Assembly (NCBI GenBank): GCA_964391725.1
Contig: CAYMNB010000005.1
Location: forward strand, 22,538 to 86,537
Length of the DNA stretch: 64,000 nucleotides
Direction: 5' to 3'
From: SpSt-1165 sp964391725
GTDB lineage: Bacteria; Chloroflexota; Anaerolineae; Anaerolineales; Anaerolineaceae
The translations under genes were made by a program, and so were the position numbers. The notes below the pieces were generated by a model, which was not told where the DNA came from, did no database searches, and was given only the letters and a program-made list of their open reading frames with translations. This document shows positions 1-8,041 of the stretch, piece after piece (position 1 is the stretch's first letter; every line of letters starts with the position of its first letter).

Positions 1-840
1 ACCGTCCGGAGAAAAAACCGCGTGCCAAACTCGAATAGGCGAACACAGGCATTTCATTCGCCAGATACCATTGACGCGCTTCATCTTCCTGCGGCCCCGC
101 CAGCGTGACACAGCCCGGCCCCCACGGGTTCAGTACCTGTTCTGCCAGCCCGAAATTCGGGCTGCTGACCGTCATCGGAACCAGTCCGTGTTGGTCTGCA
201 TAAGCATTGGCCTCTGCCAGACGGGTGTGATGCCAGTTGGATCCGCCAAAACCGCGAATACGCCCCGCTGCATAATGTTCATTTAATGTTTCAACGATGG
301 GGCCCACCGGCACGTCTGGATTGTCACGGTGTAATACGTACAGATCAATGTAATCTGATTTTAACCTTGCCAGCGAATCCATCAGGTCAGCCGTCAGGTC
401 ATAGGGTGTCACGCGTTTGCGGNNNNNNNNNNNNNNNNNNNNNNNNNNNNNNNNNNNNNNNNNNNNNNNNNNNNNNNNNNNNNNNNNNNNNNNNNNNNNN
501 NNNNNNNNNNNNNNNNNNNNNNTGCCAGCGAATCCATCAGGTCAGCCGTCAGGTCATAGGGTGTCACGCGTTTGCGGTCCTGGTTGTGATGGCAGCCTTT
601 AGACAGGATGACTACCTGCTCGCGGTTACCGTGCTTTTGCATCCATTCACCCATCACCCGTTCGCTTTGTCCGCCGCCATAAACGTGCGCGCAATCAAAG
701 GTCGTTACACCATGTGCAAAGACCATATCCAATAATGCGATCCCTTCCTCCATCCTGTCGGTGGAAAGCATCATAGTTCCCTGCACGATGCGCGATACCG
801 GTTTGTCAATTCCTTTGATAGTTCCATATTGCATTGTCAT
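1..840 (-). CDS. Aldo/keto reductase (C-terminus beyond window edge; interrupted by false gap)
   Basis: Cytosolic NAD(P)H-dependent aldo/keto reductase; substrate unknown. The reading frame starts at ATG 840 and shows the family catalytic tetrad: Asp and Tyr in TFDCAHVYGGG, Lys in VVILSKG and His in DLYVLHRDN. The stretch LKSDYIDLYVLHRDNP lies left of the N-gap and is in frame with the N-terminal half only after the 100 N plus one 55-bp repeat copy are removed. The frame is still open at base 1, and about 228 codons remain after that correction, against roughly 320 for the family. It follows the Gfo/Idh/MocA gene by 14 bp, so the two are probably co-transcribed sugar-type oxidoreductases. Confidence 0.85.
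368..577. repeat. 55-bp direct repeat flanking the scaffold gap
   Basis: Positions 368-422 and 523-577 are identical over 55 bp and lie immediately on either side of the N run. Both copies encode the same codons of the aldo/keto reductase. This is the pattern left when two contigs that end in the same k-mer are joined with Ns instead of being merged, so it is an assembly artefact and not a biological repeat. Confidence 0.95.
423..522. other. Scaffold gap of exactly 100 N
   Basis: A run of exactly 100 undetermined bases, the usual placeholder for a gap of unknown length. Because the flanks overlap by 55 bp, the real gap length is probably negative and no sequence is missing. Confidence 0.98.
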
Positions 841-854
841 TGTTATCTTTCCTC

Positions 855-1829
855 TTATTCCATGGGGTACTTCAAACCGATCAAAACACGCACGGCATCC
901 ATGGTGCGCATGATATCGATGGTCTCGTCCAAAGGCATTTCTTCGCTCTCCAGTCGACCATCACCCACACACCGCATCACCTCAGCTGCCTCAAAATGGT
1001 AACCGCTCTCTCCTGTGGCATTCTCCATTGACCCATCAGCCTTGACCAGTGTGGCTGCAGTAGCATGCCAGAAATCCGGCACCGTAATGCTCCCTTCGGT
1101 ACCAGAGATTCTTACTCGCTGCTCGGTGGTAACCCTAATGGCGCTGGTCAACTGCGCCTGCGCGCCATCAGCATAAGTGAGTAGTTCTGCATTTTGTTCG
1201 TCCACCCCGGTTTCACCAAGGGTAGCATCTGCCTGAATCCTCTCCGGTTGGCTGCCGAAAACCATGGAAGCATAACTGAGGGTGTAAATGCCCACATCCA
1301 GTAAAGCCCCACCACCTAACGCGGGATCAAACAGCCGGCTCTTCGGGTTGAATCCAGCCCGAAAACCGAAATCACAAACCAAAGACAAAGGCTCACCGAT
1401 CATTCCATCCGCCAGCCATTCTCGAACCTTCATTTGTACTGGCAGGAAACGCGTCCACATTGCCTCCATCAAGAAGACTCCCCTTTCACGCGCCTGCTGC
1501 ACCATTTCTATGCTGTCAGCTGAATTGATCGCAAACGGTTTTTCGCACAAAACCGGTTTGCCGGCCGCAAGGCAGGCAAGGGTATTTTCTTTGTGGAAAG
1601 GATGCGGGGTAGCGATGTAAATGGCATCAACCTCAGGGTCCGCCATTAACGCCTCATAACTTCCGTAGTTTTTTACAGCATCGAATCGATTACCGAACCG
1701 TTGCGCCGATTCGATGCTCCGCGAACCCACGGCATAACAAACCGCATCTGGCAGACGCCCAAGATCAGTCGCAAACTTACTCGCAATCGATCCTGTGCCC
1801 AAAATACCCCAACGAAATGTATTTTTCAT
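855..1829 (-). CDS. Gfo/Idh/MocA family NAD(P)-dependent oxidoreductase
   Basis: Predicted cytosolic sugar or inositol dehydrogenase; the substrate cannot be read from sequence. It has 324 residues, normal for the family. The N-terminus carries a Rossmann nucleotide-binding loop (GILGTGSIASKFA), and the family EKPFA motif, whose Lys lies in the active site, follows around residues 95-100 (KPVLCEKPFAINSA). The C-terminal half is the alpha/beta substrate domain. ATG 1829 is preceded by an AAAGGA ribosome binding site 5 nt upstream. It lies between the esterase and the aldo/keto reductase on the same strand with short gaps, suggesting one small carbohydrate-modifying operon. Confidence 0.88.
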   Translation of the reverse strand: MKNTFRWGILGTGSIASKFATDLGRLPDAVCYAVGSRSIESAQRFGNRFDAVKNYGSYEALMADPEVDAIYIATPHPFHKENTLACLAAGKPVLCEKPFAINSADSIEMVQQARERGVFLMEAMWTRFLPVQMKVREWLADGMIGEPLSLVCDFGFRAGFNPKSRLFDPALGGGALLDVGIYTLSYASMVFGSQPERIQADATLGETGVDEQNAELLTYADGAQAQLTSAIRVTTEQRVRISGTEGSITVPDFWHATAATLVKADGSMENATGESGYHFEAAEVMRCVGDGRLESEEMPLDETIDIMRTMDAVRVLIGLKYPME

Positions 1830-1861
1830 AGTTTCCTTTAATTCCTTTTCTATAAGCTAAG

Positions 1862-2674
1862 TTATTTTCCCAACAAAAAAGTCAACGATACCTCAATGCG
1901 CGCCTGCCAGCATTCTTCATGGTGCCGATCGCCCTTATATACCCTGGTCAGCCAACCTACCTCTGGTTGATGGCCTTTGTTCAGCATAACCGCATCTACC
2001 TTCTTCTGCCAGCGGCCATAACTCTTATACAGGTCAACAGTGCCATGGTCAAAGTCAACCCGGTGGTCTTCCGACGATGGCAGGTGATCTTGTAAATAGG
2101 GCAAGGTCACCCATTTAACTGCGGGCCAATGGGTCGAAATACAGCCTGCCCCGCCAAATACCTGCGGATGTTCGCAGATTGCATAGAGCGAAATCAACCC
2201 ACCCATGCTGGAACCCATGATAAAGGTATTGCGAAGATCGGGTTTGGTGCGATAGTTTTCATCAATCATCGGTTTCAGGCTTTACACTATGAACCGCAAA
2301 TACTGGTCGGCACTGAACTTGACATCCCCCATTCCTTTCCTGCGTTCCATGCGTTTGACGATCCGTTCGCCTTTCAGTGTATGAAAGGGTCTGGTTGGCT
2401 GATAATCACCAAACCGGTTTTCTGTGTTCCTGATGCCAACCACGATTGCTGGTTCGATTTTTCGTTCGGTATTCAACCACTCGATCGCCTCCGCCACACC
2501 CCAGGTTACGCCGGTGTAGGCTTTTTCGGGTTCAAACAAGTTCTGCCCATCGTGCATATAGATGACCAGAAAAGCGCGGTCTACATTTTCCACATAGGCT
2601 GATGGCACCCACACATCCACGTTGCACCGCAGTAAGCCATCAAACGTTAATTGTTCATAGTGGTCCAACTGCAT
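1862..2674 (-). pseudogene. Esterase (alpha/beta hydrolase) interrupted by an in-frame TAA
   Basis: Putative esterase of the Fes/IroE/esterase-D-like group. The N-terminal part (2282-2674) contains YMHDGQNLFEP and the C-terminal part (1862-2281) the nucleophile elbow FIMGSSMGGLIS. Both parts are in exactly the same frame, separated only by a TAA at 2282-2284 between FIV and SLKP. One G-to-T change from GAA (Glu) would account for it. Without the stop the protein would be about 270 residues, a plausible full length. ATG 2674 is chosen because AAGGAG lies just upstream. The stop may be a real nonsense mutation, a strain variant or a base error; the rest of the gene looks undecayed, which argues for a recent change or an error. 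Confidence 0.75.
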
Positions 2675-2827
2675 TCGTCTCGTTCTCCTTATTGAATTTT
2701 GGCACCTTTCAATCATACAATAAAAATATGCAATGTGCAGGCGCTATTTTTCTGTTTTGCGGAACAAAAGCCATGACCTGAGCGTCTAAGAAGTAAAGTG
2801 TCATTTAAAAATGGAAAGGAAAAGGAA

Positions 2828-3427
2828 ATGAAAATGTTGTTGAGTTTAGGTGCAATTCTGGTGTTGCTGCTGGCCGCCTGTGCTGGAGCCGAAGATATCG
2901 TTGATGACCCGGTAGGCATCCCCAATCCCGCTTCCGAGTATTGTGAAGCACAGGGCGGCAGGTCAGAACTGCGCACCAACGAGGATGGCAGCGTGACCGG
3001 GTATTGCGTTTTTGAAGATGGTTCAGCGTGTGAAGAGTGGGCATTCATCAATGGTGAATGCCAACCCGGCGAAGACCAGGCACCCGTGACAGGGCCTATC
3101 CCTGCAGGCGCATTGCCCGGCAATGCTTTCGTGAATGAGACTTCTCTCTCCATCGCAGAAAGTTTCCCTGTGCAGATTTTTATCACCATCACTGGAGATC
3201 TGCCAGATCCCTGCCACAGTCTCCACATCGACATCGCTGAACCAGATGCTGAAAACAAAATCAATATCACGGTGAGTTCTTATAAGGCAGACACCGATCT
3301 GATGTGCATCCAGGTACTGGAACCCTTCAAAGAAACGATCAACCTGCCGACACAGGACCTGCCTGATGGCTCTTACACCGTGTTTGTCAACGGCGAAGAG
3401 GTCGGAAGCTTCGACTTCCCCGGCTGA
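2828..3427 (+). CDS. DUF333-containing lipoprotein
   Basis: Probable membrane-anchored exported lipoprotein of 199 residues, function unknown. The signal peptide (MKMLLSLGAILVLLLAAC) ends in an LAAC lipobox with Cys18. Residues about 30-75 match the DUF333 pattern (NPASEYC, then GYCVFEDGSACEEWAF and GEC), a Cys-rich module once annotated as putative hemolysin without functional support. The C-terminal 100 residues look like a beta-rich domain ending in SYTVFVNGEEVGSF. ATG 2828 has a purine-rich GGAAAGGAAAAGGAA leader. It is monocistronic, divergent from the esterase operon and closed by a terminator. Confidence 0.8.
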   Translation: MKMLLSLGAILVLLLAACAGAEDIVDDPVGIPNPASEYCEAQGGRSELRTNEDGSVTGYCVFEDGSACEEWAFINGECQPGEDQAPVTGPIPAGALPGNAFVNETSLSIAESFPVQIFITITGDLPDPCHSLHIDIAEPDAENKINITVSSYKADTDLMCIQVLEPFKETINLPTQDLPDGSYTVFVNGEEVGSFDFPG

Positions 3428-3445
3428 AAACCACATACTGAACAA

Positions 3446-3477
3446 ACGAGGTGTTTCTCAATGAGGCACCTCGTTTT
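3446..3477 (+). terminator. Rho-independent terminator of the DUF333 gene
   Basis: An 8-bp perfect stem (ACGAGGTG / CACCTCGT) begins 18 bp after the stop codon, with a 13-nt loop and a short T run at 3474-3477. It separates the lipoprotein gene from the chemosensory operon. Confidence 0.75.
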
Positions 3478-3553
3478 GATTTAACCGCAAAAGATACTGC
3501 TGATCGCAATAATGAATATTTTTTCAGAATATTCGAAGCCTGCAAAGAGTTAG

Positions 3554-3619
3554 AAATTGGCAGAGTATAGTATAGTTAGTATGTATTGGTAATAATCCTT
3601 CTCTACCATCTGCCAATTT
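3554..3619 (+). repeat. 11-bp inverted repeat in the leader of the chemosensory operon
   Basis: AAATTGGCAGA (3554-3564) and TCTGCCAATTT (3609-3619) are perfect inverted copies with a 44-nt A/T-rich spacer, 41 bp before the first cheW start. A T-rich stretch follows. It could be an RNA hairpin in the 5' leader, an attenuator, or paired regulator half-sites. Arm identity is seen; function is unknown. Confidence 0.5.
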
Positions 3620-3659
3620 TGTTTTGCATTTTCTCTCCTAATTAACCTGAGTGCTCCTG

Positions 3660-4151
3660 ATGCCAGAACTGTTTTTACAAATCCACTTGGCTCACCACAC
3701 ACTGGGGATCAACGCGAAAAACATTATTCGAATTGTTCCTATGGTTGCCCTTGTCACGCCACCTAACACCCCGCCAGAATTTGAGGGTTTTCTCAATATT
3801 GGCGGGAAATATGGAACAGTTTTTAATCTCTGGCAGCTGTTGTCAATCGCCACACCGCAGATGCGTGTGGATGATTTCCTGGTTATCTTTTCTTGCCCGG
3901 AAGAAGCCTGCTTTGGCGCATTCAGAATTGATGTGCTGCCTGCCATAATAAGCGGAGAAATTATAAAGCACCGCTCGATCGATGAGACCATCTTTGATGG
4001 ATTCACTCACACCGCCAATGGGCAATCGTTGATCCTGAAGCCTGCTTTCTTTTTCACAGATTCGCTAACGCAGCATGCGCAGTTGTTGATCCAAAGCCTG
4101 GAAGAACTTGACCGCCAATTAGAAACAGATACTGTTGAGAGCATACGATGA
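3660..4151 (+). CDS. cheW: CheW-like coupling protein 1
   Basis: Predicted cytosolic adaptor linking chemoreceptor and CheA kinase. About 163 residues, with a divergent CheW beta-barrel: a KNIIRIVPMVALVTPPNTPPEFEGFLNIGG-type stretch that reads as the canonical promoter-loop-to-GxxNxxG strand, then TVFNLWQLL. It opens a tightly packed six-gene operon and overlaps cheR by 4 nt (ATGA). ATG 3660 is used; an in-frame GTG at 3651 is possible, and neither has a strong ribosome binding site. The protein diverges from textbook CheW, so the call rests partly on context. Confidence 0.75.
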   Translation: MPELFLQIHLAHHTLGINAKNIIRIVPMVALVTPPNTPPEFEGFLNIGGKYGTVFNLWQLLSIATPQMRVDDFLVIFSCPEEACFGAFRIDVLPAIISGEIIKHRSIDETIFDGFTHTANGQSLILKPAFFFTDSLTQHAQLLIQSLEELDRQLETDTVESIR

Positions 4152-5596
4152 TGCTGCAGCAAGTTCGAGAATCGATCACCAAAAAGATGGGCTGGTCACT
4201 GGATCGTTTCTCTGACCAGGAACTGGAAGAGAAACTACTCAAAGCCGGTGCAGAGTTGGGATTCAACCACTTTGGAGACTTTGCGAAGCACCTGCTGCAA
4301 ACCAACCTGAGTGATACCGAAATACAAGCCATCGCCCTGTATTTTACTGTGGGCGAATCTTTCTTTTTCCGCTATCGCAGTGATTTTGAAGTGCTGACCG
4401 GTCAGGTGATCCCCCCGTTGTTAAAAGACAAGCCGCGTAATACGCCCATCCAAATCTGGTGCGCCGGGTGCAGTTCTGGTGAAGAACCCTATACCATGGC
4501 CATCTATCTGGCAAACCATTTTGCCTATCTACCAGAAAATCGCATCAAGATATTTGCGACAGATATCAATCCCTTTGCCCTGCGAAAAGCACGTCTGGCA
4601 AAATACACCAACTGGTCGCTGCGTGATACCACCATGAAAGAAAAGTTGCGCTTTTTTACCCCTTTGGCCCAAAACAATTGGCAATTGGATCAAATGATTA
4701 TGGAAAAAGTCAACTTCTCTTATCAGAATCTCGCTGATGACAACTATTATATTTCGCAAGCCCCAACGCAAAAGTTTGACATCATATTTTGCCGCAATGT
4801 ATTGATCTACTTCACAGAGCAGAATCTGCAACGGGTGTTGCGCCAGCTAAAGACAATGTTAACGCCAGACGGTGTGTTAATACTCAGCCCCTGTGAGAGC
4901 AGTCTCGCCCCTAACACTCTGTTCGAACACAACATCACCAACGCTACCACATTGCTTCGGCCGTTGAATGGGAAGGTGAAGACCAGCAATCTTCAAACAA
5001 AAACCTGGCTGCTCAAAACCGATCCCCCACGTAAAAGAAAAACCGCCTTGTTGAGATTAAGGCAGGAAAGCAAACCGCCCGCGCCAGAAAAACCAAAGAC
5101 ATACGACTATCGCCAACAAGCCCGTGACCTTTATCAACAAGGTGCTTATGAAAGTGCGGCAGGCGTGATGCTTATGATGGCGCGGTCAGACCTGACATCA
5201 CTCCTTGACAGCGATTTTGTGTTCCTGGTTCAGACCATGGTGAACGCCGGCAGACCGAAGGAAGCCCTCGAATGGTGCGAAAAAGGGCTGGTTGCCTCCA
5301 AAATGAATCACGACCTGCGCCAACTCAAAGCCTCCATACTGCAGGAACGCGGACTGGTTGAAGCAGCCAGACAAACTTATGAAGAAATTCTTTTTTTTGA
5401 CCAGAATTACACGGGAGCCTTGTTCATGTTAGGCTGTCTCGAACAACAATTGGGCAATATAAAAGCAGGAAGTAATCTTCTTTTACAGGCGGAAAAAACA
5501 TTGTCTGATCAACAGGAAACCGAACCAGCTGTTGGCATGGATGGCATCTCGGTGAAAGAAGCCAAAAACATCATAAAGGGAATGCATCATGGATGA
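4148..5596 (+). CDS. cheR: CheR-type chemoreceptor methyltransferase with C-terminal TPR repeats
   Basis: SAM-dependent methyltransferase that methylates glutamates on the chemoreceptor for adaptation. It has 482 residues, against about 280 for plain CheR. An N-terminal helical CheR domain (about 10-70) precedes the SAM-binding domain with FFRYRSDFEVL, the motif I loop IWCAGCSSGEEPYTMA (about 112-127) and FCRNVLIYF. A charged linker (about 290-330) leads to tetratricopeptide-like helices (about 330-470). The CheR-TPR architecture is that of WspC/FrzF-type enzymes in alternative-function chemosensory systems. It overlaps both neighbours (4 and 8 nt), indicating translational coupling. Confidence 0.92.
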   Translation: MMLQQVRESITKKMGWSLDRFSDQELEEKLLKAGAELGFNHFGDFAKHLLQTNLSDTEIQAIALYFTVGESFFFRYRSDFEVLTGQVIPPLLKDKPRNTPIQIWCAGCSSGEEPYTMAIYLANHFAYLPENRIKIFATDINPFALRKARLAKYTNWSLRDTTMKEKLRFFTPLAQNNWQLDQMIMEKVNFSYQNLADDNYYISQAPTQKFDIIFCRNVLIYFTEQNLQRVLRQLKTMLTPDGVLILSPCESSLAPNTLFEHNITNATTLLRPLNGKVKTSNLQTKTWLLKTDPPRKRKTALLRLRQESKPPAPEKPKTYDYRQQARDLYQQGAYESAAGVMLMMARSDLTSLLDSDFVFLVQTMVNAGRPKEALEWCEKGLVASKMNHDLRQLKASILQERGLVEAARQTYEEILFFDQNYTGALFMLGCLEQQLGNIKAGSNLLLQAEKTLSDQQETEPAVGMDGISVKEAKNIIKGMHHG

Positions 5597-6107
5597 GTTA
5601 ACCCTGGATATTTTACGGAAAAGAGCCGAACAGCTGGCAACGCCGGCGCCAAAGAAAGACTTTTCAACAACCTCGCAGGAATTTCTCGTCTTCACTCTTG
5701 GGAATGCCGAGTATGGGCTGCCTGCTTTGAATGTGGTCAAAGTGCTCAATCGCAAAACCATCTACCCCGTTCCAGGCGTTCCACCGTTCATTGTCGGCCT
5801 GATCAACGATGGAGGAAAAATTTTCTCCGTGAATGATGTTCACCAATTATTCGGGCTGGAGAAAGCCGCCAACGTCAAAGACACGGCTATTATTGTTTTG
5901 TCCGATGGTGTTCTTAGTTTTGGCATTCTGGTTGATAGTGTCCTTGGTCTTCGTACTTTACACGAAGAACAGATAGATAGCCACTTTTTTTCAGAACAAC
6001 AAACCATTCATTTCTCCGGCATAACTGCTGACAACATCATCATTCTAAACTTGAAAGAAATCTTGAATAATCGCGAATTGATCGTGAATCAAACCCTGAA
6101 TGCTTAA
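5589..6107 (+). CDS. cheW: CheW-like coupling protein 2
   Basis: Second CheW adaptor of the operon, 172 residues. After a 30-residue leader the CheW domain is clear: EFLVFTLGNAEYGLPALNVVKV, then PVPGVPPFIVGLINDGGKIFSVNDV and an LVDSVLGLRTL strand. Compared with the first cheW it is much closer to canonical CheW. Two CheW proteins in one operon is also the arrangement of Wsp systems (WspB and WspD). The start overlaps cheR by 8 nt. Confidence 0.92.
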   Translation: MDELTLDILRKRAEQLATPAPKKDFSTTSQEFLVFTLGNAEYGLPALNVVKVLNRKTIYPVPGVPPFIVGLINDGGKIFSVNDVHQLFGLEKAANVKDTAIIVLSDGVLSFGILVDSVLGLRTLHEEQIDSHFFSEQQTIHFSGITADNIIILNLKEILNNRELIVNQTLNA

Positions 6108-6131
6108 CCTACCAGAGGAGGGCTTTTCCTG

Positions 6132-8033
6132 ATGAAAGAAAAAAAACCTATCACTTTAAAACAAAGGCTATTAATCACCGCCTTATTAATTGCCGTCATA
6201 CCGACCATCATAGTTGGGGGTGCTGCCCAGTTGCTGGCAAGGCAAACTCTGGAGAGGGAGATAAGGCTGAAGATTGAAGAAAATGCCTACTTCCGCGCAC
6301 AAATACTCGATGAAGTATTTCGCATTCGACTGGCAGCCCTTGACATGGCATCCAAAGCTCCCTGTGTCTTTGAGGCAACCGAAGCCACCGAGTTTGTGAA
6401 TGTGGAAGGTAACGAACAGGTTGATGAATTCTTCAATGCTTTACTGTTCGATTATGGTTTTTCTTACATAATGCTGACCAACAAATATGGCGACATCATT
6501 ATCACAAAAAGCAATCCCGCGTGGGTTAACTCTTATCCACGGTTGGTTATCAATATTGAAGATAACCGCGAGCTATATGGGGCCGAATGGATTGTCCAAG
6601 AACTTGGGCAAAATGCTGGAATTTTTGTTTCTGCCCCGATCCACGGCGGTTCCCTCAGCGGTGTCATTCCAGTGTCCACTTTTCATGCAGCCTTTTCCAC
6701 CAGGTTTGAGGATGACAACACCTCTATGTTCATTATTAACCAGCGTAACCAATTGCAATTTTCAGATTCAGACCTGGCTTTTAACCCGTTGATGACGCTA
6801 TTCACTGACAGCGCAGTGGCAGAAACCCCCAATGGCATCTGGCGCAATGCTGCTGGCAAACAGTTCCTATACTCGTATGACGATACAAACTTCCCCTATG
6901 CTGAATTCCATTGGCGCGTTTACCAAATTGTTTCTTTTGAGAAGGCGTTTAATTCGATCATCGTAGGGGCGATTACGCAGGGCATCCTTATGATACTCGT
7001 TATCGCGGCAGTGATCGCTGTTAGCGTTTACACCAGTCGCGTTCTGGCTGAGCCAATCACGAAAATCGCCGCAATAACCGACGAAATGTCGCAAGGCAGG
7101 ATCAAAGTTTTCATCCCATCCAACGAAAGCACGCTTGAGATAGAACAACTCACCAATGCTGTGAAAAAATTACAATCCAACCTCATGTATCAAATTACCA
7201 GTATGGCAGAGATGGCAGAACAAATCGGTCACACCGTGATGAATGTTTCTGCTTCGGTTTCCGAATTGGCTTCTACCACCGCAGAAACAACCTCATCCAT
7301 CACCGAGATCAGTGCCACCGTTGAAGAAGCCCGTGAGACCTCTGCAATTTCAGCCTCCAAAGCCCAGAACGTTTCGATGAATGCTGAAGGCGTATTGGAA
7401 ATAGCAGATGAGGGCCAGCAAGCAACAGACAATGCCGTTAATGGTATGGAACTCATTCGCCAGGAAATGGATGCCATGGCAACTCGAATATCACAACTCA
7501 GTGAGCAAACCCAGAGCATTGGTTCGATCATTAACAGTGTCGAGGATATTGCCGAACAATCCAACCTGTTGGCTGTCAATGCTGCCATCGAGGCAGCCAA
7601 GGCGGGTGAAGCAGGAGCCGGATTTGCCGTAGTTGCCCAGGAAGTGAAAAGCCTGGCTGAACAATCAAAAACTGCCGTTGAGCGGGTAAGGGGCATATTG
7701 GATGACATCCGCAAAGCCACATCAGCCGCCGTTCTTGCCGCAGAACGCTCCTCCAAAGCGGTGGAAGCTGGCGCCCAAAAAACTGAGCAGGTCGGCCAAA
7801 CCATTTCACAACTGGCAAAGGGTCTGGCAGACTCCGCCGAAACCTCCATGGAAATATCTATCTCCAGCCAGGAAGAATTAAGCGGGATGAACCAACTGGT
7901 TATTGCCATTGAAGCCATACAAACGGCTTCTAACCAAAACGTAGGCGCCACCCAGCAAATTGAAAAAGCGATTGGTTCTTTGGCGCAATTGGTGCAAAAT
8001 CTTGATAAATTGGTAGCTGAATTCGATCTATAA
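6132..8033 (+). CDS. Methyl-accepting chemotaxis protein with large extracytoplasmic sensor domain
   Basis: Transmembrane chemoreceptor of 633 residues. A first membrane helix (about 10-33, LLITALLIAVIPTIIVGGAA) is followed by about 240 extracytoplasmic residues with the look of a Cache sensor domain. The second helix (about 283-305) precedes HAMP (about 306-360) and the long cytoplasmic signalling coiled coil. The conserved hairpin tip is plain: EDIAEQSNLLAVNAAIEAAK then GAGFAVVAQEVKSLAEQS. No C-terminal CheR-tethering pentapeptide is visible; the protein ends LVAEFDL. ATG 6132 has GAGGAGGG upstream. It is the only receptor in the window and is presumably dedicated to this array. Confidence 0.93.
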   Translation: MKEKKPITLKQRLLITALLIAVIPTIIVGGAAQLLARQTLEREIRLKIEENAYFRAQILDEVFRIRLAALDMASKAPCVFEATEATEFVNVEGNEQVDEFFNALLFDYGFSYIMLTNKYGDIIITKSNPAWVNSYPRLVINIEDNRELYGAEWIVQELGQNAGIFVSAPIHGGSLSGVIPVSTFHAAFSTRFEDDNTSMFIINQRNQLQFSDSDLAFNPLMTLFTDSAVAETPNGIWRNAAGKQFLYSYDDTNFPYAEFHWRVYQIVSFEKAFNSIIVGAITQGILMILVIAAVIAVSVYTSRVLAEPITKIAAITDEMSQGRIKVFIPSNESTLEIEQLTNAVKKLQSNLMYQITSMAEMAEQIGHTVMNVSASVSELASTTAETTSSITEISATVEEARETSAISASKAQNVSMNAEGVLEIADEGQQATDNAVNGMELIRQEMDAMATRISQLSEQTQSIGSIINSVEDIAEQSNLLAVNAAIEAAKAGEAGAGFAVVAQEVKSLAEQSKTAVERVRGILDDIRKATSAAVLAAERSSKAVEAGAQKTEQVGQTISQLAKGLADSAETSMEISISSQEELSGMNQLVIAIEAIQTASNQNVGATQQIEKAIGSLAQLVQNLDKLVAEFDL

Positions 8034-8041
8034 GAGCTGAC

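Noticed and set aside
286..735. Open frames reading through the N run
   Set aside because: They exist only because Ns were translated as X, and they oppose the aldo/keto reductase.
3514..3534. GAATATT / AATATTC inverted repeat upstream of the chemosensory operon
   Set aside because: Low-complexity A/T arms of 7 bp are expected by chance; not enough to call a site.
7229..7951. 240-codon minus-strand frame inside the chemoreceptor gene
   Set aside because: It is the antisense of the Ala/Ser/Glu-rich signalling coiled coil, has no start context and no homology signal.
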